This document shows positions 45,883-55,197 of a stretch of 55,561 bases of DNA, piece after piece. The position numbers were made by a program, and so were the translations under genes. The stretch comes from Mucilaginibacter polytrichastri (GTDB taxonomy: Bacteria > Bacteroidota > Bacteroidia > Sphingobacteriales > Sphingobacteriaceae), in assembly GCF_001911425.1 (NCBI RefSeq), contig NZ_MPPL01000001.1:3086740-3142300 (forward strand), read 5' to 3'. The notes beneath the pieces were generated by a model, which had not been told where the DNA came from, ran no database searches, and was given only the letters and a program-made list of their open reading frames with translations. Numbering within the stretch: the first letter of the stretch is position 1; every line of letters begins with the position of its first letter.

Positions 45883-46311
45883 TCAGTCAGGCGTTACTTC
45901 TTTTAAAGTTTTGTCCTGATCTATTTGCCAGACATTAAAGGTACCATTGCCATTAAAATCAACCACCGCAGTTGCCTTGGCTGTAAAAGTGGTATTAGTG
46001 AAGTTGGTAATTTCGATACGGTAGTTGGCCCTGCCGTCTTTGGTATCTGTACTTAACTTCTCCTGGATGAAACCCAATTCCGTCAGGTCGTTTGTATACT
46101 TAGAATGTTCGTAAAAATAATTTTTTTCCAGCGTTTGAATATGTTCCAGCTGTACTTTGGCTTCGGTGCTTTTTGCTTTGGTAATTAAAGGGAGGAGGTT
46201 GGGTAGTGCCAGCAAAACCAGAATGCCGATGATCACTAAAACCACTAAAATTTCAGTGAGGGTATACGCGGTTAAGCGATTTTTATCTGTTTTTAGGGGT
46301 GTATTATGCAT
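45883..46311 (-). CDS. gspG: major pseudopilin (GspG-like)
   Basis: 142 residues. Prepilin motif AYTLTEILVVLVIIGILVLL: cleavage after Ala15, Tyr +1, Glu20 at +5. The soluble part has the GspG-like layout with a conserved helix extension (LEHIQTLEKNYFYEHSKYTN) and a strand-loop end containing VDFNGNGTFNVW, which may be the GspG calcium loop. It is the first gene of the minus-strand machine operon; its promoter must lie in 46312-46421. Confidence 0.88.
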   Translation of the reverse strand: MHNTPLKTDKNRLTAYTLTEILVVLVIIGILVLLALPNLLPLITKAKSTEAKVQLEHIQTLEKNYFYEHSKYTNDLTELGFIQEKLSTDTKDGRANYRIEITNFTNTTFTAKATAVVDFNGNGTFNVWQIDQDKTLKEVTPD

Positions 46312-46421
46312 TTTGATAAGGATGTAACGAATCTATTAATTTTATATGGAAATATCATAGTGTCTGATGAGTGTTTTTTTTAGGTGGATTAGTACGTAGC
46401 GTAAGACCAATTTATGATTAT

Positions 46422-46445
46422 AAAAAAACTCCAGCATTGTGCTGG
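46422..46445 (-). terminator. small hairpin with T-run, minus strand
   Basis: CCAGCA (46431-46436) pairs with TGCTGG (46440-46445), and on the minus strand a run of seven T follows (46422-46428). It lies between the transposase remnant and the start of the machine operon, isolating the operon from upstream transcription. Confidence 0.5.
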
Positions 46446-46458
46446 GCTTGGATTAATT

Positions 46459-46985
46459 TTATAAACTTGTGAAGTAGGTCATGAGAGGTGCAGGGAAATC
46501 GCTTTTAACTTGTTGATCAGCGATGAGTATACTTCTAAACTCATCATCTAAAGCAGCCCGTTTTCTTTCTTGCGATTTGCTACCTTTCGATTCGGTTTCT
46601 CTTTCGATGATAGTTAGGCACATTTTGCGATGATATTGTAGTTTAATGGTGAGTTTCCTTTCTTTTTGAGTCAATTATCCTCCTTGAAAATCATATCAAG
46701 TGTCCAATGAAGATATTTTCTACAGCCCAATGTCTTCGGATAGCATTACCGAGCACTTTGGGCCTTGCCGGAAGTGAAGATATATAATATCTCGTTTCGG
46801 TGGATTCTTTTCCGCTCCGTTGTCTGTACCTCCCAAGATGATTTTAGCGATGCTTTTTAGTCCTGGCCAATCCTCTTCATCGTCTAAAAAAGTAAGGTTG
46901 TCTATGGCCTGGCAGGTCCGTTTTTCTACTCTTCCATGACCGAAATCAAGGTCTATATTCGCCGCTTTTTGGGTTCATGGCAAAT
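46459..46985 (-). pseudogene. ISAs1-family transposase, 3' remnant
   Basis: Minus strand. Pieces of the family are seen in order: DFGHGRVEKRTCQAIDN, FLDDEEDWPGLKSIAKI, a frameshift, YYISSLPARPK with AIRRHWAVENI, a deletion, TLDMIFKEDN, a stop, and the closing NYNIIAKMCLTIIERE tail. The first half of the gene is missing and at least three lesions are present, so it is inactive. No terminal inverted repeats were found. The rest of the 46986-47224 spacer is AT-rich and holds nothing recognised. Confidence 0.75.
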
Positions 46986-47224
46986 GCTTAGTCTACAATT
47001 TATGTAACAGTTCGACATAACAGTTTGTTTACCAAACTGTTAAAAAAATCAGCAAAAATATAACATATTCAGTAAAATATTCTTTCACTCTAAAAATAGC
47101 TTAATGCTATCTATTTGTTGTCTTTATATCTGAACTGAAACTTAAAGGTAGGTTGGCGCCACCTGGGACGCGGGGATTATCTATTATTTCTGCATTACCA
47201 GTCATCGTCTGTTTCGAACTTTCT

Positions 47225-48129
47225 TCAATAACCCAGCCCGTTATTTTTATCTATTTTAATAATATTACGGGCTTGGCCTGTTAAACGGTATTCCGTTAAT
47301 TTGGTCTTGCTTAGAGTTGGCATCGGTGTAAGTTTTGCATCTGGATTAGTCGTGCCAATCCCGGTATAACCCCGATCATCAATTACCAGTCGTTGGTTTC
47401 CACTTCCATCACCCAGAATAATATGATTACTCATTGAGGGTAAAAATCCTCTTAAGAAAGACCCTACTATAGTATTATTTGAGCCGGTGGTAATGCCTGG
47501 GTCCGATCCTGCACCACACTGACCAATGAGTAAATTATTATTCCCTGTTGTTACAGAAGACCCAGAACCGATACCGAAAATATGTTATTGCTGCCCGTTC
47601 TTAAACTTTGTCCAGCATAGGTGCCCACAGCCAAGTTTTGGCCGCCCGTGGCATATCGTAATGATTGAGGGCCAATAGCTATGGAGTTACCTCCAGTAGT
47701 ATTGCCAAATCCTAATGCATACATTCCTATCGCTATATTTTGTGAACCAGTAGTATTTGCATTTAACGTACCGAAACCTATTGCCAAATTTGCGACTCCT
47801 GTTGTATTTGAGTTCAAAACTTGAAAGCCTAACGCTACATTATATTCAGAAGAACTTGTTGCGCTACCGAGCACATTATTGCCCGCTGCAAATGAAACAG
47901 TTGAGCTACCATCGGCTCCAAACCCTAAATATTGAGAATTTAATGAGGGTGCTATTATATTATTATTTGTTCTAATTATTCCATTTACATCAAGCTTGTA
48001 AGTAGGTGTTGTAATACCAATACCCACATTTCCAGTGTTGGTATTGCTGATATCTGTGCCGGTAGTCCATTGCGCATAACAAAACTGCAAGCTGCAAAGC
48101 AGTATAACAAGGACGAAGATTTTTTTTAT
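47225..48129 (-). pseudogene. fibre-family gene E with YadA-like head repeats, broken
   Basis: Minus strand. The signal peptide KIFVLVILLCSLQFCYAQW is preceded by ATA instead of ATG (start G lost). The body has five or so head repeats of the form NxAIGxxxLxxNTTGxxN, for example LAIGFGTLNANTTG and IAIGMYALGFGNTTG. Near 47575 the frame shifts and continues as IGSGSSVTTGNNNLLIGQ to GYTGIGTTNPDAKLT. The C-terminal module of the other fibres is absent and the end is abnormal. Such repeats are known from trimeric adhesins and Bacteroidota fibre proteins. Confidence 0.72.
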
Positions 48130-48238
48130 GGAATTTGGAAGATTTAAATGGTGTAATTAGATATGTAATTTTTTATTCACGTTATTAAGTTGATTTTGTT
48201 GATCGATAAGTAATTTCTTTTGTAACTTTAGCTCCTTA
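48053..48238. repeat. near-identical direct repeat, copy 2 (partner 30397-30582)
   Basis: Same orientation and content as copy 1: the coiled-coil end of one fibre gene and the signal-peptide start of the next. In this copy the downstream start codon is damaged (ATA). Confidence 0.75.
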
Positions 48239-49157
48239 TCATTTTTCAATGAGGTATAAAGTCAACTCTTCTATTTTTTTCAAAAGCTTCGTATTCATCT
48301 CTCCTAAATTGATCCCGCTTTTAGCCACTTCTTGCGCCGAAGGGATTTCAGGTAAATGATGATTTTTGTCTATGTAGGCTTTAATATCACTTAGATTTAG
48401 AGCATGATAAGACGGGTTAAAAATATAATCCGGCCAGGCACTTCTGACCATTACAGTGACTGAGGTTGCTGTAGCACTCCCATTAACAGCCAAGTTAAAC
48501 CCGCTTGGTATATAATTGGTGTTTATGCCAACTGTACCATTTGTAAAAACATAGAAATTATCATTTGAGTTAATTGCCTTATTGGCAACAGATGCGTTAA
48601 AGCCCTGGATTCTTATAACACCAACATCTGTTGCAGAATTAGTGAATTGATTACTTCCTACTCCGCTATGCTTAATTAGAAGCGTTGAATAGTCAGTGCC
48701 ATTTGCATCTCCATTTTTAACTAGCGTTAAAGCAGTTACAAGCTTACCCGCTCTAGTGCCAATTATTGAATTGTTATTGACATCAAGACTTGCCTGTGGT
48801 GTATAAGTACCAACCCGATATTACCATCCGTATTAACCAGGAACCTTACTGGAAAGCCGCTTGCTGTTATATCCCTTATACCGAAATATTTGTTTCCACC
48901 TCCCGCATTTTGTCCTACTTCCCATTGTTGCAGGGGCAACTTATCACTCCCAAAGAGTATGCTTGCCCGGCCATCCGTAGCGTTAGAATTATAAAGACGA
49001 AGCAATGCGCTCGAACCCACGTTTGCCTTGATCTCAAGTTTGTTTGCTGGCGTTATTGCTTCGATGCCAACATTGCTGCCATCAGTTGGAAATGTGCTTT
49101 GTGCGTAGGAATTACTTGCCGCTATTAAAGGCAGATTGCCAGTAGAAGTTTTTTCAT
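48157..49157 (-). pseudogene. fibre-family gene D, at least three frameshifts
   Basis: Minus strand from ATG 49157. One base is missing in the signal peptide (KLLLAI then frame change to LPLIAASNSYAQSTF), another near 48817 (DGNIG then GTYTPQASLDVNNN), and one extra base near 48244 after LTLYLIEK puts a stop in the coiled coil. Restored, the gene would encode about 330 residues with the shared module HHLPEIPSAQEVAKSG and GEMNTKLLKKIEELTLYLIE. It is the paralogue of gene A by flanking sequence. Confidence 0.78.
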
Positions 49158-49394
49158 GAAATTGTGATACGTTTAAGCTTTAAAACTTGGCCACAATATA
49201 TCAATAGAAGTTGTAATCTGTGTCAGTTATTTACACTTAACTAATGAGCAAACAATTAACTCATAGCAATGGAAATGATAGATGAAAGCTGATAGTAAAT
49301 CGACTTGCAAACAGGGATAGTGTTTCCAGCTCTAATCATTAATTAATATTATTAAAGCGTTTGAAAACTTAAAAATCAACTTCCATGCACAAAG
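49081..49394. repeat. 314-bp direct repeat, copy 2 (partner 31490-31804)
   Basis: Same orientation as copy 1, 17.6 kb apart, bracketing the machine operon. It spans the signal peptide of fibre gene D and its upstream leader. Differences between the copies are scattered single bases and indels. Confidence 0.85.
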
Positions 49395-50024
49395 AGCACC
49401 TAAACAATAATTTATTAGGTAAATTAACAATGTTATAAGATTTACTTAATTAAAATTTGTTAATGATCGAACTTAATATGATACAAAAACAAAAGAATAG
49501 CTAGGATAATAACCCTATCAAAAAGAGTTTTCAGTTAGTCATACTAACTAAACAGCTTTGTCGAATCCTTCTTTAAAAAAAATCATATAGGCTAATATCC
49601 AAAGCTCTAAGCACTTTTAACAGGGATGAAAATACAGGTCTTCCCCATTTTCATACCGCCAAAGCTGCGTACGGAAAGATATCTTGAAGGGTAAGTTTGG
49701 AATGGACGAAGAGATTTTACTAGTACTCAAATCAGATATTTGAAAGATGTACAGATGGTCACGCAATATGCTCATTCTCTTAGCCTAATAGCTTTTAATA
49801 TATTTGTTCTCAATAAATTTTCGACATATAAGGCCGACTTGGATAATTGGTATGTATCTATCCGGAATTTTATTTAAGCCTGGTAACTAAATGAATAATT
49901 ATTGTCGATTAAGACGCATGGCTGATTCTATGAGTAAGCCGCAAAAGCAGTGAGGGATGAAGAAAATGATATTGATTAGGGACTACTGCCTGGAGATAGG
50001 TCAAATGACTAAATGATTTTTAGT
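49395..50024. other. intergenic region, no gene seen
   Basis: About 630 AT-rich bases between fibre repeat copy 2 and the IS21-flanking gene. I see no ORF with family resemblance, no repeat and no strong hairpin. Confidence 0.5.
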
Positions 50025-50369
50025 TTAATCCTGCCCACCTAAAGATTTCCATTGAGCTAAATGATTTCCTATTTCTCCAAGAAACAAAACATTGTTTTTA
50101 ATAAGTGGAGCAACTATAAATTCTATAGCCTTTCTATCAATAAGTTTACTGTGTGCGTCGGTGTCCGATCTCACTATCAATTTAGAAGCATCGTAGATTG
50201 TTCTACCAAACTCATCTAGCGGTAAACGATTGGTTTTAAATATAAGGTCTGCTAAAAAAGCGGTACCAATTGTAGGCTTTAAAATCTGCAAAGTAATATC
50301 TTCAGTGACTTTTTGAATCCTAACTTCTTTCAAATTATAGGCCTCCATAATGTATGTTATGGAGATGTT
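50025..50369 (-). pseudogene. 3' part of a small unknown gene split by IS21
   Basis: About 113 residues up to the IS end; an ATG at 50348 gives 107 residues (MEAYNLKEVRIQKVTEDI start). Soluble, mixed alpha/beta, no family recognised. The frame is open into the IS end, and if the element is removed it joins in frame with the fragment at 52932-53093 to give a protein of about 165 residues. It may still be translated from the internal ATG. Confidence 0.45.
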
Positions 50370-50475
50370 GACCACCTGATTCCGGGCCAAACTGACCAGG
50401 CAATTAGCTGACGTGGGGCGTGCAGCAAACGCTATAAAAGCGTGTACAAAAATAGTTATTTAAAAGGTATTTTCA

Positions 50476-51222
50476 TTAGTAGCTGGTTTCCGGTTCAACG
50501 TTACGTTTTCTTCTCATAGATCCCCCCTTCAATTCGATGCGGTGTGCATCATGAACGATCCGGTCCAGGATCGCATCAGCAACCGTTTTTTCACCGATCA
50601 CTTCAAACCATTTGCTTACCGGTAACTGTGAGGTTATGATCAGCGAGGTTTTGCCATGCCTGTCCTCAATAAGTTCCATTAGCGCAGCCCTGCTTTGTGC
50701 ATCAAAGGGCTGGATACCGAAATCATCCAGTATAAGCAATTGCTGCCGTTCAAGTTTGGCGAGTTCCTTGATATAGGAGCCGTCTGCCTTAGCCATCTTT
50801 AGTTTAGCGAACAGCTTAGGCGTGCTGGCATAAAGCACCCTGTAGCCCAGCATACAGGCCTGGTAGCCCACAGCAGAAGCCACATAGCTTTTACCGATAC
50901 CAGTGCTGCCAGTGACCAGGATATTTTCATTGCGATCAATGAATGTACAGTCTGCCAGCCGCATGATCTGGTTACGGTCGATGCTTCGGTCAGCATGGTA
51001 ATGCACGTCCTCTATCGAAGCTTTATAGCGGAACTTAGCATACAATATCTGCCGTTCTATACGCCTGTTTTGCCGGTCATCCCACTCGGCATCTACCAGG
51101 TGAGCCAGCAGTTCATCCGCTGTATAATCATTTGTTTTACCCGTTTCCATGCTGCTTTTGAAGGCATGGAACATGCCGAAGAACTTCATCTTCCGCAGTT
51201 TGTCCAATGTACTTGTGTTCAT
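50476..51222 (-). CDS. istB: IstB-like ATP-binding helper of IS21 transposition
   Basis: 248 residues. Walker A GSTGIGKS at 105-112 and Walker B LLILDDFG at 162-169 of an AAA+ ATPase of DnaC/IstB type. It assembles on target DNA and stimulates the IstA transposase. It lies 94 bases after istA within the element. Confidence 0.95.
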   Translation of the reverse strand: MNTSTLDKLRKMKFFGMFHAFKSSMETGKTNDYTADELLAHLVDAEWDDRQNRRIERQILYAKFRYKASIEDVHYHADRSIDRNQIMRLADCTFIDRNENILVTGSTGIGKSYVASAVGYQACMLGYRVLYASTPKLFAKLKMAKADGSYIKELAKLERQQLLILDDFGIQPFDAQSRAALMELIEDRHGKTSLIITSQLPVSKWFEVIGEKTVADAILDRIVHDAHRIELKGGSMRRKRNVEPETSY

Positions 51223-51316
51223 GTTATTTGTTGTTTAATGGTTATTTGTAATAGTCTTTTCCCCGGATATTATCATGGTTAGGCATCGGCAGCTCGTCGG
51301 CAAACAGGCTTTCCTC

Positions 51317-52792
51317 CTAGCCATCCATCTTGTTCTCCAGGATCGTTTGTATCGTTTTATAGTTATGAATACCATAGCTGAGTGCACGCTGGCAGGCCAT
51401 CGTTAAGCGTTCGTTCCCGGCTTTCTTGGCGAAGCCAAGTACACCCAGGCAAGACTTGTAAGCCTGCTCCGGGTGTTGCTTCCGGTCAAGGATCTTTAGG
51501 ATATACAGCCTTACATCCTCATGGATAGATGCTGCCCAATCTAAGAACTTATCAGGTGTCCAGTCAGTTACAAAGCGGTGCGTAGTGGCCATGTGGTCTT
51601 TATCGGTCGTATAACCGTAAGGGTTCTTTGCCCGTTTATGCAGGGCAATACGTTCATAGTTGGAATAGATCTCCACGATGGTGCGGGAATACAACAGCTT
51701 AACCCGTTTACCGATGAAGCGGTAAGGCACGCTGTAATAGTGTTTATCAGGGCCAAGGTTGACATGGCCATTCTTGATCACCTTAGCATAAAAGTGCTTT
51801 TTGAACTGGTAAAGCAGGACAGGCAGTGGCATCAGGGTATGCCGTTCGATCTCTTCAAACTGTAGCCTGCGGCTGTAGTTACGTCCTTTAAGCAACTGGC
51901 TGTTATGGGTTTCCAATGCTTCCCATATACCTGTATTCAGCTCTTTTAAAGAATGATAGGTAACCCGGTTGATAGGTGCGTAGATCTTGGTATAGATGAC
52001 CTTAACGGCACCTTCTACCAGTGCTTTATCACGCGGGCGGTACGCCCGCGCTGGTAGTATGGTGGTGCCGTAATGGTCTGCAAAGTCCTCAAACGTTTCG
52101 TTCAAAGTAGGTTCATAGCGGCTGCTTTTGGTTACAGCTGCCTTCAGGTTATCCGGCACAATGGCGGCAGGAACGCCGCCGATAAAGTGCAGCGTATTCT
52201 CGCAGGCCGCTATAAAGTCTTCCTTTTGCTGGCTCGGAACCGCCTCTACATAAGTAAGCTGACTGGCTCCGAGGATAGCCACAAAGACCTCTACTGCAAT
52301 AACTTCACCGGTATCCTTATCGGTATAGCTTAGCTTTTCGCCTGCAAAATCCACATAAAGCTTATCACCGGCTTTGTGATCCATGTGCATGGTCGGGTTG
52401 ACCCTGGCTTTCCACTGGCTGTAATAAAAGCAGAATTGGCTGTACTGGTAACCGTCAGGAAACTCTTTGCGGTAGGATTCCCATAGCATATACCGGTTGA
52501 CACCGGTGCGTTTGAGTTCTTTATCTACTTGGGGAAAACAGCGCTGCATGGACTGCATACGGCTGGTAGGCGGGTGTTCTTTGCTTTTCCCGAAGAGATC
52601 TTCGAGTTCCTTATCGTTAAGGGCATCGATCTCTTCAAAGGTAAAGCTGCTGGCTTTAAAGGCTGCCAGGTACTTCTTTACGGTATTCCGGGATGCATCA
52701 GTCTGAGCAGCGATGGTCATTATGGGCCGCTGCTGGCTGTACATCCTTAAAATCTTTCTAATCTTACTCATGCTGATCGTCGAATTGGCCAT
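51317..52792 (-). CDS. istA: IS21-family transposase IstA
   Basis: 491 residues. N-terminal helix-turn-helix (TIAAQTDASRNTVKKYLAAF, about 26-45) binds the terminal repeats. The DDE integrase core shows Asp148 (LYVDFAGEKL), Asp214 (VPDNLKAAV) and Glu260 (KALVEGAVK). Full length for the family and free of stops. It starts 66 bases inside the three tandem end repeats at the right side of the element. Confidence 0.95.
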   Translation of the reverse strand: MANSTISMSKIRKILRMYSQQRPIMTIAAQTDASRNTVKKYLAAFKASSFTFEEIDALNDKELEDLFGKSKEHPPTSRMQSMQRCFPQVDKELKRTGVNRYMLWESYRKEFPDGYQYSQFCFYYSQWKARVNPTMHMDHKAGDKLYVDFAGEKLSYTDKDTGEVIAVEVFVAILGASQLTYVEAVPSQQKEDFIAACENTLHFIGGVPAAIVPDNLKAAVTKSSRYEPTLNETFEDFADHYGTTILPARAYRPRDKALVEGAVKVIYTKIYAPINRVTYHSLKELNTGIWEALETHNSQLLKGRNYSRRLQFEEIERHTLMPLPVLLYQFKKHFYAKVIKNGHVNLGPDKHYYSVPYRFIGKRVKLLYSRTIVEIYSNYERIALHKRAKNPYGYTTDKDHMATTHRFVTDWTPDKFLDWAASIHEDVRLYILKILDRKQHPEQAYKSCLGVLGFAKKAGNERLTMACQRALSYGIHNYKTIQTILENKMDG

Positions 52793-52857
52793 GTTTGGAG
52801 GTATATGTTGCCTCCGAAAGATGGTTGCTTCTACAGCATTTGCTACACGTTGAGGGT

Positions 52858-52932
52858 GGTCAGTTTGTTCCGGAATCCCCTGGTCAGTTTGCCCCGGAAT
52901 TGGTGGTCAGCTTGCCCCGGAATCAGGTGGTC
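52858..52932. repeat. three tandem IstA-binding repeats at the IS21 right end
   Basis: Three units of 23-24 bases begin at 52858, 52882 and 52905, each GGTCAGyTTGyyCCGGAAT followed by a short variable tail, plus a terminal GGTC. The left end has one clear copy. Multiple end repeats are normal for IS21 transposase binding. Confidence 0.85.
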
Positions 52933-53093
52933 TAGTTCATCAGAATCTCCAGGTGTAGCAACGATATAATTTTATCATTAGGAGATTGATACGGCAAAAT
53001 TACTGATCTGTAGAATGCTTGTTGTACTTCTTTATTATAGATTCTGTTGTCTTTTAAAAAATCAAACAACTGTTTTAGGGTGTCGGCAGGCAT
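52932..53093 (-). pseudogene. 5' part of a small unknown gene split by IS21
   Basis: From ATG 53093 the frame encodes 53 residues (PADTLKQLFDFLKDNRIYN start). Its TAG stop is made from TA of the flank and the first G of the IS end, so the stop arises from the insertion. Joined across AAC it continues in frame as ILMNISITYIMEAYNL into the left fragment. No family recognised. Confidence 0.4.
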
Positions 53094-53518
53094 ATTCTAA
53101 TTTATAAATAAGACACCTAAATATAAGGGGTTATACACTGATATTTTACTGTCTTAATTTACTGGTAATATTTCCATTAAGACTTTTAAATCTAATAGCA
53201 GGAGTAGCTTTTGATGAAAATTGAGGCTTAAGCAAGTACAGATTGTTTACACATTACGAGTCCTATTTCGATGCAATTTGTTGCTTTTAGCTATATTTGT
53301 GACGTTTTGTAAACGAGTGCAAAATAATCGTTCTTTCTACTACTGTTACTCAAAATGTTACTCAGGCTTGTTACTCACTTAGTTAGTGAGGCCAAAATCG
53401 ATACTGAATATAACGTTACCGTAGTCGAAGATGATATTTTTGATGTTTTGCATATTTGATTTGGCTAATTGAGCACAAATATGTAAAATTGCACCCGGAA
53501 AAACACTACAGAATTCCG
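53094..53518. other. intergenic region before the tRNA, no gene seen
   Basis: 425 AT-rich bases. It should contain the tRNA promoter. No ORF or repeat of note. Confidence 0.5.
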
Positions 53519-53592
53519 GCGCCTATAGCTCAGTCGGTTAGAGTAGAAGACTCATAATCTTTTGGTCCCTGGTTCGAGCCCAGGTGGGCGCA
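53519..53592 (+). tRNA. tRNA with CAT anticodon (Met, or Ile2 with lysidine)
   Basis: Cloverleaf by eye: acceptor GCGCCTA with TGGGCGC, D arm GCTC/GAGT, anticodon stem GAAGA/TCTTT with loop CTCATAA, T arm CCTGG TTCGAGC CCAGG, discriminator A. The 3' CCA is not encoded in full. The CAT anticodon does not tell Met from Ile2. Its 3' end faces the integrase gene 316 bases on, the usual place of an integration site. Confidence 0.9.
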
Positions 53593-53616
53593 CAAAATGA
53601 AGTTTAACCGCTTCTT

Positions 53617-53652
53617 AAAACCCTCTAAGTCGTTGATTTAGAGGGTTTTTTA
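53617..53652 (+). terminator. strong terminator after the tRNA
   Basis: A 12-bp perfect stem AAAACCCTCTAA (53617-53628) with TTAGAGGGTTTT (53638-53649), 9-base loop, then T-rich sequence. It ends the tRNA transcript 25 bases downstream. Confidence 0.88.
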
Positions 53653-53907
53653 TTTTATTCTAATCCTTTTCAGTCCTTACGAATACACACTTTGGAACCC
53701 CTATCCGGCTACCTGAAATTAGTTTTTAATTTCGGGGCGTATTTAAGAGTTAAGGACTTGTTTTACAATTAGTTAATGGTACTGAAATAGCCCAAAAAGT
53801 ACTCAAAGAGACTAAAATAAACATTTATTCCTGCGCCTTAAATGCGCCCTGAAAATGACGGTTTCAGGATGTAATTAATCATTTATTCATTTCAAACTGT
53901 AAAAAAG

Positions 53908-55197
53908 ATGAGAACATCGCAGTCATTTGGTTTGCATTTCACCATTAAAAAAGACAAAGCAAAGGATGGTGTAACAAATGTTTACGCCTGTATTACCATT
54001 AACAAAGACCGGATACATTTTGCTTTAAAGCATCATGTTAAAGTTGAAAATTGGGACAAAGGAAAAGGCGGCGTAAAAATAAAAGTTCCAGAGGCAGAAG
54101 ACACGAACGCTTACCTGGAAGAAGTCAAATTTACGATCACCACCTACTACCAGCAATTACAGATCGCCGGTAAAGAAGTAACACCGCAATTACTCAAATC
54201 CATTTTCCTGGGCGAGGACACGGAGGAAACTTATTCTCTTAGCAAGTTGATGGACTATCATCATGAGGTCGCCTCGGCTTCTCTGACCTGGAGCACGCTC
54301 AAACACTATGCGGTTTCCCGTCGCTACCTGGAAAAATTCCTGAAAGAAAAGCGTAACACAACCGATGTCCGCATTAACGATATCGACTATAAGTTCATCA
54401 TTGACTTTGAAACCTTTCTTCGAAATCATAAGCCGAAGGATCACCAGAAGCCGCTGAACAATAACGGGGTAATGAAACACCTGATCCGCCTGCGTAAAAT
54501 GACCACACTAGCATTGAAACTGACCTGGATATCCAAAGACCCTTTTAAGAATTACAAGTTCCGTTATAAGAAAGTAGAAACTGCGTTTCTCAACCAGACG
54601 GAATTAAATGCCATCCAAAATAAAGAGTTTTCAGCGGAGCGGCTGAACATGGTGCGTGACCTTTTCATCTTTAGCTGTTATACCGGTCTTTCTTTTGTTG
54701 ATCTGATGAATTTGAATGAAGGCAACATCAGGATTGGAGAAGATGGTGCCCAATGGATCAAATTCTTCCGGCAGAAAAGTAACGAACCTACCAATATACC
54801 TATCCTGCCAACAGCGCTTAAAATATTAGAACGCTACCGGCATACTGATCGTGCCGCGATAACCGGAACTTTATTTCCTAATATCTCCAATCAAAGAGTT
54901 AATAGCTGCCTAAAAGAGATCGGCATTATTAATCAGATCAAAAAGGTGCTGACATTCGGCGTAGCAAGGCACACATTTGCCACCACCATTACACTTTCCA
55001 ACAATGTCCCAATTGAAACGGTCAGTAAAATGATGGGGCATACCAAGATCGCAACCACGCAAATTTATGCCAGGGTGCTGCTCAAAAAGATCAGTGACGA
55101 TATGCATGTGTTAAGGGAAAAGTTGGAGCCAGCCACCTCTAAAAGAAAAGCGGTGCGTAAAGGCAATTCAGTCAATCATCTTAAAAAGGTAAGTTAA
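53908..55197 (+). CDS. tyrosine recombinase / site-specific integrase, Bacteroidota IntDOT-like
   Basis: 429 residues: N-terminal arm-binding domain (about 1-100), SAM-like core-binding domain (about 105-205) and catalytic domain (225-390). Catalytic residues seen: Lys290 in FRQKSN, Arg354 in VARHTFATT, His378 in MMGHTKIATTQ and Tyr387 in QIYARV. The first Arg is Ser262 (CYTGLSFVDL), as known for IntDOT-type enzymes, and the His usually three residues before Arg354 is Gly351. It lies downstream of a tRNA and overlaps the next gene by one base. It probably integrated the element that runs off to the right. Confidence 0.93.
   Translation: MRTSQSFGLHFTIKKDKAKDGVTNVYACITINKDRIHFALKHHVKVENWDKGKGGVKIKVPEAEDTNAYLEEVKFTITTYYQQLQIAGKEVTPQLLKSIFLGEDTEETYSLSKLMDYHHEVASASLTWSTLKHYAVSRRYLEKFLKEKRNTTDVRINDIDYKFIIDFETFLRNHKPKDHQKPLNNNGVMKHLIRLRKMTTLALKLTWISKDPFKNYKFRYKKVETAFLNQTELNAIQNKEFSAERLNMVRDLFIFSCYTGLSFVDLMNLNEGNIRIGEDGAQWIKFFRQKSNEPTNIPILPTALKILERYRHTDRAAITGTLFPNISNQRVNSCLKEIGIINQIKKVLTFGVARHTFATTITLSNNVPIETVSKMMGHTKIATTQIYARVLLKKISDDMHVLREKLEPATSKRKAVRKGNSVNHLKKVS

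Larger units (their letters stand above)
50370..52932 (-). mobile_element. IS21-family insertion sequence
   Basis: Terminal inverted repeats of 28 bases, 50370-50397 and 52905-52932, match at 26 positions (outer end GACCACCTGATTCCGGG). Between them lie istA and istB on the minus strand in the family order. Both genes are uninterrupted, so the copy may be active. No clear target-site duplication is visible; AAC is shared at the two junctions. The 107-base part left of istB and the 94-base gap between genes hold nothing else. Confidence 0.92.

Noticed and set aside
46459..46674. 71-residue minus ORF as a gene of its own
   Set aside because: Its C-terminal sequence is the tail of an ISAs1 transposase and the preceding pieces of that transposase are upstream, so it is part of a pseudogene.
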